From an uncultured Enterobacter sp. (GTDB lineage: Bacteria > Pseudomonadota > Gammaproteobacteria > Enterobacterales > Enterobacteriaceae), in the NCBI GenBank assembly GCA_946477805.1, contig CAMKZP010000201.1:1-6801 (forward strand): a stretch of DNA of 6,801 bases. The letters run 5' to 3'. The notes beneath the pieces were generated by a model, which saw only the letters and a list, made by a program, of their open reading frames with translations, made no database searches and was not told the origin of the DNA. This document shows, one piece after another, positions 1-6,069 of the stretch. Both the position numbers and the translations under genes were made by a program. Each line of letters starts with the position of its first letter. The stretch's first letter is position 1.

Positions 1-2
1 AG

Positions 3-2102
3 AAATTCTCCCGGCGTTTTTTGGTCGAGCGGACCAAAGCCGACGGCATCGTTCCTGAGCATCCTCTGTTTGTCGCCATCGAGGCGCTCCTGGCTGAGCC
101 CCTGACGCTCAACGACCTGGTGATCGTCCGGGCAATGACGGAAATCCGCGACGCAGTGGCGCGGGAAAAACGCCGCCGGGGCGAGCTCGGCTTTGACGAT
201 ATGCTTAGTCGCCTGGACGCCGCGCTGAGAAGCGAAAACGGTGAGGCCCTCGCCGCTGCAATTCGCACCCGTTTTCCGGTGGCGATGATCGATGAATTTC
301 AGGATACCGACCCTCAGCAGTATCGTATTTTCCGTCGTATCTGGCAGCATCAGCCTGGCACCGCACTGCTGTTGATCGGCGATCCAAAACAGGCTATTTA
401 CGCCTTCCGCGGGGCGGATATTTTCACCTACATGAAGGCCCGAAGCGAGGTGTCGGCGCACTATACGCTGGACACCAACTGGCGTTCGGCTCCGGGTATG
501 GTTGAAAGCGTTAACGCGCTGTTCAGCCGGATGGACGCAGCGTTCATGTTTAAGGAAATCCCTTTCTTACCCGTAAAATTTGCCGCAAAGAATGCCTCAC
601 TGCGCTTTGAATATCAGGGGGCAGCGCAGCCGGCGATGAGCATCTGGCTGCTCGACGGCGATGGCTGCGGCGTTGCGGACTATCAAAATGCGATGGCGCA
701 GCACTGCGCCGCGCAAATTCGCGACTGGCTGAGCGCAGGCGCGCGCGGCGAAGCGGTGCTGTGGAGAGGCGAACAGGCACATCCTGTTAAGGCATCGGAT
801 ATCACGGTGCTCGTGCGCAGCCGCCAGGAAGCCGCGCTGATCCGCGATGCGCTGACCCAGCTGAATATTCCTTCGGTGTATCTCTCAAACCGAGACAGCG
901 TGTTCGAAACCCTGGAAGCTCAGGAGATGCTGTGGCTGCTGCAGGCGGTACTGACGCCAGAGCGTGAAAGCACGCTTCGCTGCGCGCTGGCCAGCTCCAT
1001 GCTGGGGCTGACTGCGCGGGATATTGACGCCCTGAACAACAGCGAGGCCGCCTGGGATGCGGTGGTGGAAGAGTTCGTCCGCTACCGGGAACGCTGGCTT
1101 AAACGCGGTGTGATGGCCATGCTGCGCGAGCTGATGGCCCAGCGCCACGTGGCGGAGAACATGCTCGCCACGGCTGGCGGCGAGCGTCGCCTGACCGATA
1201 TCTTACATATCAGCGAGCTGTTGCAGGAAGCGGGCACGCAGCTGGAGAGCGAACACGCCCTGGTGCGTTGGCTTTCGCAGCAAATCGCAGACCCGAACAG
1301 CAACGCTTCCAGCCAGCAGATGCGCCTTGAAAGCGATAAGCATCTGGTGCAAATCGTCACCATTCATAAATCTAAAGGTCTTGAATATCCGCTGGTCTGG
1401 CTGCCGTTTATCGCCAATTACCGGGTGCAGGATCAGGCGTTTTACCATGACCGTAACTCCTTCGAGGCGGTGCTCGATCTCAGCAACGCAGAGTCCAGCG
1501 TGGAGCTGGCCGAGGCCGAACGTCTGGCGGAAGATTTACGCCTGCTCTACGTGGCGTTAACCCGCTCGGTCTGGCACTGCAGCCTCGGGATCGCCCCGCT
1601 GTTTCGCCGTCGTGGCGAAAAAACGGGGGAGACCGATTTCCATTTAAGCGCGCTGGGGCGGCTTATTCAGCTCGGCGAGCCAAAAGACGCGGCGGGGCTG
1701 CGCCAGTGTGTCGAATCACTTTGCAACGACCATATTGCCCTGCACGTCCCGTCATCGCCCGATAATAGCCGCTGGCAGATACCAGAGCAGCACGAGACCG
1801 AGCTAAACGCGCGGCAGATCCTTCGCCCCCTTGCTGACGACTGGCGGGTCACCAGCTACTCCGGCCTGCAGCAGCATGGGCAGAGCCTCGCGCAGGATCT
1901 GATGCCAAAACTGGACGTGGACGCCGCGGGAGTGGGGGAGGTGCAGAATGAACCCGCGCTGACGCCGCACCAGTTTCCGCGCGGCGCGTCACCGGGCACC
2001 TTTTTGCACAGCCTGTTTGAAGAGCTGGATTTCACCCAGCCGGTTTCAGCCTGTCTCTTATACACATCTGACGCTGCCGACGACAGCGTCAGATGTGTAT
2101 AA
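3..2102 (+). CDS. recB: RecB, exodeoxyribonuclease V beta subunit, 5'-truncated by the window edge and broken at the adapter
   Basis: RecB is the 3'-5' SF1 helicase and the sole nuclease subunit of RecBCD, which processes double-strand breaks and loads RecA. The frame is open from base 3 (first codons read KFSRRFLVERTK), so the true start and the Walker A motif lie left of the window. Helicase motifs follow in order: Walker B DEFQDTDP (from 291), GDPKQAIYAFRGAD (from 378), TLDTNWRSAPG (from 465), VTIHKSKGLEYPLVWLP (from 1356) and LLYVALTRS (from 1542). The nuclease domain begins with GTFLHSLFE; its histidine codon at 2007-2009 corresponds to E. coli His956. If no indels intervene, the first codon is near E. 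coli residue 288. Genuine recB ends at base 2050, after DFTQPVS. The next 17 codons, to the TAA at 2100-2102, are sequencing-adapter sequence. The broken end is best read as an assembly error, not a pseudogene. Confidence 0.96.
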   Translation, partial: KFSRRFLVERTKADGIVPEHPLFVAIEALLAEPLTLNDLVIVRAMTEIRDAVAREKRRRGELGFDDMLSRLDAALRSENGEALAAAIRTRFPVAMIDEFQDTDPQQYRIFRRIWQHQPGTALLLIGDPKQAIYAFRGADIFTYMKARSEVSAHYTLDTNWRSAPGMVESVNALFSRMDAAFMFKEIPFLPVKFAAKNASLRFEYQGAAQPAMSIWLLDGDGCGVADYQNAMAQHCAAQIRDWLSAGARGEAVLWRGEQAHPVKASDITVLVRSRQEAALIRDALTQLNIPSVYLSNRDSVFETLEAQEMLWLLQAVLTPERESTLRCALASSMLGLTARDIDALNNSEAAWDAVVEEFVRYRERWLKRGVMAMLRELMAQRHVAENMLATAGGERRLTDILHISELLQEAGTQLESEHALVRWLSQQIADPNSNASSQQMRLESDKHLVQIVTIHKSKGLEYPLVWLPFIANYRVQDQAFYHDRNSFEAVLDLSNAESSVELAEAERLAEDLRLLYVALTRSVWHCSLGIAPLFRRRGEKTGETDFHLSALGRLIQLGEPKDAAGLRQCVESLCNDHIALHVPSSPDNSRWQIPEQHETELNARQILRPLADDWRVTSYSGLQQHGQSLAQDLMPKLDVDAAGVGEVQNEPALTPHQFPRGASPGTFLHSLFEELDFTQPVSACLLYTSDAADDSVRCV

Positions 2103-2109
2103 GAGACAG
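2051..2109. other. Nextera/Tn5 sequencing-adapter inverted repeat (assembly artefact inside recB)
   Basis: Bases 2051-2069 read CTGTCTCTTATACACATCT and 2091-2109 are its exact reverse complement. This 19-mer is the synthetic hyperactive Tn5 mosaic end. Bases 2070-2083 (GACGCTGCCGACGA) are the reverse complement of the remaining 14 bases of the Nextera Read 1 adapter, so 2051-2083 is the whole 33-base adapter reversed. Bases 2084-2109 are the last 26 bases of the same adapter in forward orientation. The result is two 26-base perfect arms around a 7-base loop (2077-2083, CCGACGA). Natural Tn5 outside and inside ends differ from this hybrid end. There is no payload, and the flanks (GGTTTCAGC and TTTGCACGC) show no 9-base target duplication. 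I am nearly certain this is library-preparation sequence that was not trimmed and joined two contig ends. Confidence 0.98.
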
Positions 2110-2662
2110 TTTGCACGCTCCTCTGACGGAGCAGGGCATCTCCCTGAGCCAGCTAACGGCAAAAGACAAGCAGGTGGAGATGGAGTTTTATCTTCCTATC
2201 GCCAGCCCGCTGAAGGCCGACGCGCTGGATGCGCTGATCCGCGAATATGACCCGCTCTCGGCCGGCTGCCCGCCGCTCAATTTCCGTCAGGTTCAGGGTA
2301 TGCTGAAAGGGTTTATCGACCTGGTCTTCCGTCACGAAGGGCGTTACTACCTGCTGGATTATAAATCGAACTGGCTGGGCGAAAGCAGCGAAGCCTACAC
2401 CCCGCAGGCTATGGCATCCGCCATGCAAATGCATCGCTACGATTTACAGTATCAGCTGTATACCCTGGCGCTGCATCGTTATTTGGGGCATCGCATTGCC
2501 GATTACCGTTATGAAGAACACTTTGGCGGCGTTATCTACCTCTTCTTGCGCGGAGTCGACCCGGCTGACCCGCGCTCGGGTATTTTCACCACGCGTCCGG
2601 AAGTGGCGCTCATTGAAAAGATGGATAACCTGTTTGCCGCCACCGCGGAGGAGGTCGCATGA
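2110..2662 (+). CDS. recB: RecB C-terminal nuclease fragment, continued after the adapter in another frame
   Basis: This is the rest of the RecB nuclease domain, resuming in a different frame (codon boundary at 2111) with LHAPLTEQGISLSQL and running to the TGA at 2660-2662. It holds the catalytic core: GFIDLVF, whose aspartate (2318-2320) matches E. coli Asp1067, and LLDYKSNW, whose aspartate (2357-2359) and lysine (2363-2365) match Asp1080 and Lys1082, the metal-binding and catalytic residues. Exactly 100 codons follow Asp1080 before the stop, as expected for the 1180-residue E. coli protein. Bases 2093-2109 add an open MCIRDS lead-in that is adapter, with an ATG inside the mosaic end and no ribosome binding site, so it is not a true start. 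The nuclease residues are all intact, which argues that the gene works in the living organism. Confidence 0.95.
2647..2654 (+). promoter_or_regulatory. recD ribosome binding site inside the end of recB
   Basis: GGAGGAGG lies inside the last codons of recB, with the GGAGG core 7 bases from the ATG at 2659-2661. It fixes that ATG as the recD start over the in-frame ATG at 2665. Together with the ATGA stop/start overlap, it indicates translationally coupled expression of recB and recD. Confidence 0.8.
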
Positions 2663-4479
2663 CAATGCAGCAACTATTGCTGGATGCGGTTGAGCAACGC
2701 CTGCTGCGCCAGCTGGATGTACAGTTTGCGATGATGGTGGCTGACGAAGAGCCCGCCGTGATGCTGGCCGCCGCATTGCTGAGCAAGGACGCGGGCGAGG
2801 GGCACGTCTGTCTGCCGCTTTCGCGGCTGATCGTTGACGAGACAACTCCCCCCGCGCTGCAGTCCTGCTTTGCCCTGCTCGGTGAGACGCTGGACTGGCA
2901 GACCGTTTTGCAGCGTTCCCCCGCCGTGGGCTGCGGAGAGATCCAGACGCCAATCATCCTCACAGGCAGCCGTTTATACCTCAACCGGCTGTGGCGCAAC
3001 GAGCTGACGGTCGCGCGCTTTTTCAGCGAGACCAACGCCTCGCTGCCCTGTGAGGAAGTGCAGTTCCGGCAAACGCTGGATGCCCTTTTCACCTCAACCG
3101 AAGCCAGCGACTGGCAAAAAGTGGCGGCGGCCGTGGCGTTAACGCGGCGGATTTCGGTGATTTCGGGGGGCCCGGGAACGGGGAAAACGACCACCGTAGC
3201 AAAACTGCTCGCCGCGCTAATTCAGCTTTCGGGCGAGCAAAAATGCCGTATCCGCCTGGCGGCACCGACCGGAAAAGCTGCCGCCCGTCTGACGGAGTCG
3301 TTAGGCGGCGCGATGCAAAAGCTGCCGCTTACCGAGGCTCAGCTTGCGTTAATGCCCGGTGAGGCCAGCACGCTTCACCGTTTGCTGGGGGCGCAGCCGG
3401 GTAGCCAACGTTTGCGCTACCACGCCGGAAACCCGCTGCACCTGGATGTGCTGGTGGTGGATGAAGCGTCGATGATCGACCTGACGATGATGTCGCGGCT
3501 GATCGATGCCCTGCCTCCCCACGCCCGCGTCATTTTCCTGGGCGATCGCGACCAGCTTGCTTCCGTTGAGGCGGGGGCGGTGCTGGGAGATATCTGTACC
3601 TATGCCAGCCAGGGCTATACCGCTGAACGGGCGGAGGAGTTATCGCGGCTGACGGGATGTCAGCTTGAAGGTAACAGCAGCCCGCTGGCGGGGGCGCTGC
3701 GCGACAGCCTGTGCCTGCTGCAAAAAAGCTACCGTTTCGGCAGCGACTCGGGAATTGGCAAACTGGCTTCGGCAGTAAACCGGGGCGATCGTCATGCCAC
3801 CCGCGCGGTGTTTGACGGCACTTTCACCGATATCGAGAAAAAACCGCTGCAAACCGGGGAAGAGTATCAGGCGATGCTGGACGACGCCCTGCAGGGGTAT
3901 CAGCACTTCCTGACGTGCGTGAAAGAGCAAAGCGCGCCAGAGCAGGCAATTGCGGCATTTGGTGAATATCAGCTGCTGTGCGCGTTGAGGGAGGGGCCGT
4001 TTGGCGTCGGTGGCCTCAACGACAGGCTGGAGCAGCTTCTGGCTCAGAAGCGCAAAATCACCCGTTTACCGCACTCGCGCTGGTATGAGGGGCGGCCGGT
4101 GATGATTTCCAGAAACGACAGCGCGCTGGGGCTGTTTAACGGCGATATCGGGATCGCACTCGATCGCGGAAACGGGCTGCGCGTCTGGTTCATGATGCCG
4201 GATGGCAGCGTGAAGTCCGTACAGCCAAGCCGCCTGCCCGAGCACGAAACGGCCTGGGCGATGACGGTGCACAAATCTCAGGGTTCGGAATTCAACCATG
4301 CGGCGCTGATACTGCCCACTCAGCTTTCGCCGGTGATCACTCGTGAGCTGATTTACACCGCCATTACCCGCGCACGCCAGCGTCTGTCGCTGTACACCGA
4401 TGAACGCGTGCTGGTGCAGGCGATAGCCGCCCGTACGGAACGGCGGAGCGGGCTGAGCGCGCTCTTCGAGGCCGGTTAA
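2659..4479 (+). CDS. recD: RecD, exodeoxyribonuclease V alpha subunit (5'-3' helicase)
   Basis: RecD is the fast 5'-3' SF1B helicase of RecBCD; it drives unwinding on the 5'-ended strand and is needed for nuclease activity and Chi control. The 606-residue protein is close to the 608 of E. coli. The N-terminal domain (about residues 1-150), which in the known complex contacts RecC, is followed by the helicase core: Walker A GGPGTGKTT at 170-178 with Lys176, the APTGKAAARLTES segment, Walker B VVDEAS with Asp268-Glu269, FLGDRDQLASVEAGAVLGD around 293-311, MTVHKSQGSEF at 535-545, and the motif VI arginine in YTAITRARQRL (566-576). The gene starts with an ATG sharing ATGA with the recB stop, preceded by a strong Shine-Dalgarno sequence. 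Aligning MTMQQLLLDAVE with the E. coli N-terminus needs no gap, which supports this start. The frame is intact throughout. Confidence 0.97.
   Translation: MTMQQLLLDAVEQRLLRQLDVQFAMMVADEEPAVMLAAALLSKDAGEGHVCLPLSRLIVDETTPPALQSCFALLGETLDWQTVLQRSPAVGCGEIQTPIILTGSRLYLNRLWRNELTVARFFSETNASLPCEEVQFRQTLDALFTSTEASDWQKVAAAVALTRRISVISGGPGTGKTTTVAKLLAALIQLSGEQKCRIRLAAPTGKAAARLTESLGGAMQKLPLTEAQLALMPGEASTLHRLLGAQPGSQRLRYHAGNPLHLDVLVVDEASMIDLTMMSRLIDALPPHARVIFLGDRDQLASVEAGAVLGDICTYASQGYTAERAEELSRLTGCQLEGNSSPLAGALRDSLCLLQKSYRFGSDSGIGKLASAVNRGDRHATRAVFDGTFTDIEKKPLQTGEEYQAMLDDALQGYQHFLTCVKEQSAPEQAIAAFGEYQLLCALREGPFGVGGLNDRLEQLLAQKRKITRLPHSRWYEGRPVMISRNDSALGLFNGDIGIALDRGNGLRVWFMMPDGSVKSVQPSRLPEHETAWAMTVHKSQGSEFNHAALILPTQLSPVITRELIYTAITRARQRLSLYTDERVLVQAIAARTERRSGLSALFEAG
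3450..3457 (+). other. Chi octamer (GCTGGTGG) within recD
   Basis: The exact Chi sequence occurs once on the plus strand, spanning the codons for the Walker B segment of recD (VLVVDEA). I saw no reverse-complement copy. In E. coli this octamer switches RecBCD from degradation to RecA loading. One copy in this length of enteric chromosome is about the density known for E. coli, and the octamer is partly imposed by the codons for Leu-Val-Val, so a chance occurrence cannot be excluded. Confidence 0.6.
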
Positions 4480-4484
4480 GACGG

Positions 4485-4506
4485 GCCCTCGCCGGACGGC
4501 GAGGGC
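4485..4506. terminator. Hairpin between convergent recD and argA, likely bidirectional terminator
   Basis: GCCCTCGCC (4485-4493) and GGCGAGGGC (4498-4506) form a perfect 9-bp GC-rich stem with a GGAC loop. It begins 5 bases after the recD stop and ends 6 bases before the argA stop, where a shared terminator for convergent genes is expected. The T tracts are poor on both sides (TGCGTATT rightward, CCCGTCTT leftward), so termination may be weak, or the stem may mainly protect the 3' ends of the mRNAs. Confidence 0.6.
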
Positions 4507-4512
4507 TGCGTA

Positions 4513-5844
4513 TTAGCCCAGATCGGCCATCAGCACCTTGGAACGACGCTGATAGTTGTACATCTCTTTCTTGCTTTCCGGCAGTGAATCAATATCTACC
4601 GGCGTAAAGCCGCGTTCCTGGAACCAGTGAATGCTGCGCGTGGTGAGCACGAACAGCTTGCTCAGGCCGATTTGCCGTGCCTGCGCCGCCACGCGCTCCA
4701 GCAGCATTTCGCCCCGCGACGAGCTGCGATAGTCGGGATGCACGGCCACGCAGGCCATTTCACCAATTTTCTCTTCCGGGAAAGGATAGAGCGCGGCGCA
4801 GGCGATGGTCAGGTTATCGCGCTGAATAATGGTGAATTTGTCGATCTCCATCTCCAGCTGTTCGCGTGAGCGACGAACCAGAATGCCCTGCTGTTCCAGC
4901 GGGCGAATAAGTTCCAGAATGCCGCCGATATCGTTGATGGTGGCGCGACGGATCTGCTCCGCGCTCTCCATCACGATCTGCGTGCCGATACCGTCGCGGG
5001 AGAACAGCTCCTGCAGCAGGGCACCGTCTTCCTGATAGCTGATCAGGTGGCTACGGCGCACGCCGCTGCGGCAGGCCTTCACCGCGCCGCGCAAAAAGCG
5101 CACGGTGCCGGAGTGATAGTCACCTTGCGCTTCCAGCTCTTCGACGCGGGCCTGGGCTTCATTCGGGAAAAGTTCCGGCACAATCACCCCCTCATCGTTG
5201 ACCACGCCCTGAGAGGAGCAAAACCCAATCATTTTCTCCGCCTTAAGCTTGATGGCTAACTGGGTGGCAATCTCTTCAGACGTCAGGTTAAAGCTTTCGC
5301 CGGTCACGGAGACGGCAACAGGCCCCATCAGCACGATGGCACCGCTGTCCAGCTGGCGGTGAATCGCTTCTTCATCAATACGACGGATACGGCCGCTGTG
5401 GCAGTAATCCACGCCATCGTCCACGCCAAGCGGCTGCGCGATAATGAAGTTGCCGCTCACGACGTTGATATGCGCCCCCTGCAGCGGCGTGTTGTTCAGG
5501 CTCATTGATAGACGTGCGGTGATGTCCAGCTGCAGCAGGCCCGCCGCCTGCTTAACCAGCTCCAGGGTTTTCGCGTCGGTGACGCGGGTATGCTTGTGGT
5601 AAATCGGCTCATGGTGATGCGCTGCCAGGTTGGCGTCAATCTGCGGGCGAGCGCCGTACACCACCACCAGACGGATGCCGAGGCTGTGCAGCAGACCAAT
5701 ATCGTTGACGATGCTGGAAAAGTTTTCATGCTCGATGGCCTCACCGCCGAGCATGATGACAAACGTCTTTCCCCGATGGGCGTTGATATAGGGAACAGAG
5801 TGGCGGAATCCCTGGACCAGTTCGGTTCTACGTTCCTTCACCAT
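4513..5844 (-). CDS. argA: ArgA, N-acetylglutamate synthase (amino-acid N-acetyltransferase)
   Basis: ArgA transfers an acetyl group from acetyl-CoA to L-glutamate in the cytoplasm, giving N-acetylglutamate, the first step of arginine synthesis; in the family it is feedback-inhibited by arginine. The protein has 443 residues, the same length as E. coli ArgA. An N-terminal amino-acid-kinase-like domain (about 25-260) includes KTFVIMLGGEAIEHENF at 26-42 and VVYGARPQIDANL at 61-73. The kinase-like domain carries the arginine-sensing role in this family. The C-terminal GNAT acetyltransferase domain (about 296-434) includes the acetyl-CoA binding motif CVAVHPDYRSSSRGEMLLERV starting at residue 365. 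The ATG (5842-5844) has an AAGGT Shine-Dalgarno sequence 6 bases upstream. The gene faces recD and diverges from amiC. Two ARG boxes just upstream indicate repression by ArgR-arginine. Nothing is broken or missing. Confidence 0.98.
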   Translation of the reverse strand: MVKERRTELVQGFRHSVPYINAHRGKTFVIMLGGEAIEHENFSSIVNDIGLLHSLGIRLVVVYGARPQIDANLAAHHHEPIYHKHTRVTDAKTLELVKQAAGLLQLDITARLSMSLNNTPLQGAHINVVSGNFIIAQPLGVDDGVDYCHSGRIRRIDEEAIHRQLDSGAIVLMGPVAVSVTGESFNLTSEEIATQLAIKLKAEKMIGFCSSQGVVNDEGVIVPELFPNEAQARVEELEAQGDYHSGTVRFLRGAVKACRSGVRRSHLISYQEDGALLQELFSRDGIGTQIVMESAEQIRRATINDIGGILELIRPLEQQGILVRRSREQLEMEIDKFTIIQRDNLTIACAALYPFPEEKIGEMACVAVHPDYRSSSRGEMLLERVAAQARQIGLSKLFVLTTRSIHWFQERGFTPVDIDSLPESKKEMYNYQRRSKVLMADLG

Positions 5845-5855
5845 GACACAACCTT

Positions 5856-5873
5856 AATGAATGTTTATTCGTA
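5856..5873 (-). promoter_or_regulatory. ARG box, proximal (ArgR operator of argA)
   Basis: Read towards argA this 18-mer is TACGAATAAACATTCATT. Compared with the ARG box consensus (TGAAT, four A/T, ATTCA) it differs only at the first core base and at one spacer base. It lies directly upstream of the argA Shine-Dalgarno sequence and 3 bases from a second box, the arrangement that an ArgR hexamer binds. Confidence 0.8.
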
Positions 5874-5876
5874 ATT

Positions 5877-5894
5877 TCTGTATTTTTATTCGAT
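5877..5894 (-). promoter_or_regulatory. ARG box, distal (ArgR operator of argA)
   Basis: Read towards argA this 18-mer is ATCGAATAAAAATACAGA. It matches 8 of the 10 conserved core bases and all four A/T spacer positions of the ARG box consensus. Its centre is exactly 21 bases from that of the proximal box. It overlaps the likely argA -10 region, so ArgR bound here would block RNA polymerase. Confidence 0.78.
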
Positions 5895-5911
5895 TATGGC
5901 CGCCTGCGCAA
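5883..5911 (-). promoter_or_regulatory. Candidate argA sigma-70 promoter
   Basis: Reading leftward, TTGCGC (5911-5906) and TAAAAA (5888-5883) are separated by 17 bases, an ideal spacing with moderate hexamers. The -10 element lies inside the distal ARG box, as expected for an ArgR-repressed promoter. An alternative -10 is CATAAT (5898-5893), but it lacks a good -35 at normal spacing. The exact start of transcription cannot be fixed from sequence. Confidence 0.4.
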
Positions 5912-6060
5912 GCCCAAATTTTCTGCGACACACAGAAAGTAATAAGTAATCCGTGCGTTAGCGTATGATTGTTTACCCTTTTATAGATGACAGTTTATGC
6001 GTCATTCGTTAAAGTTTTCGGTCAATCTGGACTTTTGTATATCAGTTAGATTACTTGCTC

Positions 6061-6066
6061 GGGAGA
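6061..6066 (+). promoter_or_regulatory. amiC ribosome binding site
   Basis: GGGAGA lies just upstream of the ATG at 6070 and supports it as the amiC start. The encoded MSGSN N-terminus also matches the E. coli protein. Confidence 0.65.
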
Positions 6067-6069
6067 AGC

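Noticed and set aside
21..23. TTG as a start codon for the first gene.
   Set aside because: The same frame continues upstream to base 3 with RecB-like residues (KFSRRF), so the gene simply enters from the left edge.
2051..2109. A MITE, REP-like palindrome or Tn5-family remnant inserted into recB.
   Set aside because: The sequence is identical to the engineered mosaic end plus the Nextera Read 1 tail in both orientations, lacks a target duplication, and is accompanied by loss of native recB sequence.
2040..2115. Programmed frameshift or split recB gene with an internal restart at the ATG at 2093.
   Set aside because: The ATG and the frame change come from the adapter itself; there is no slippery site and no ribosome binding site.
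2444..3194. Long open frames on the minus strand across the recB/recD junction.
   Set aside because: They are antisense to well-supported coding sequence, have low-complexity Ser/Arg/Ala-rich translations, and have no credible start signals. They are shadows of GC-rich codon use.
5958..6043. Possible amiC promoters, such as TTAGCG with TATAGA (5958-5987) or TTTTCG with TATATC (6015-6043).
   Set aside because: The hexamers match the consensus poorly and several equal alternatives exist in this AT-rich stretch, so no single promoter can be supported.
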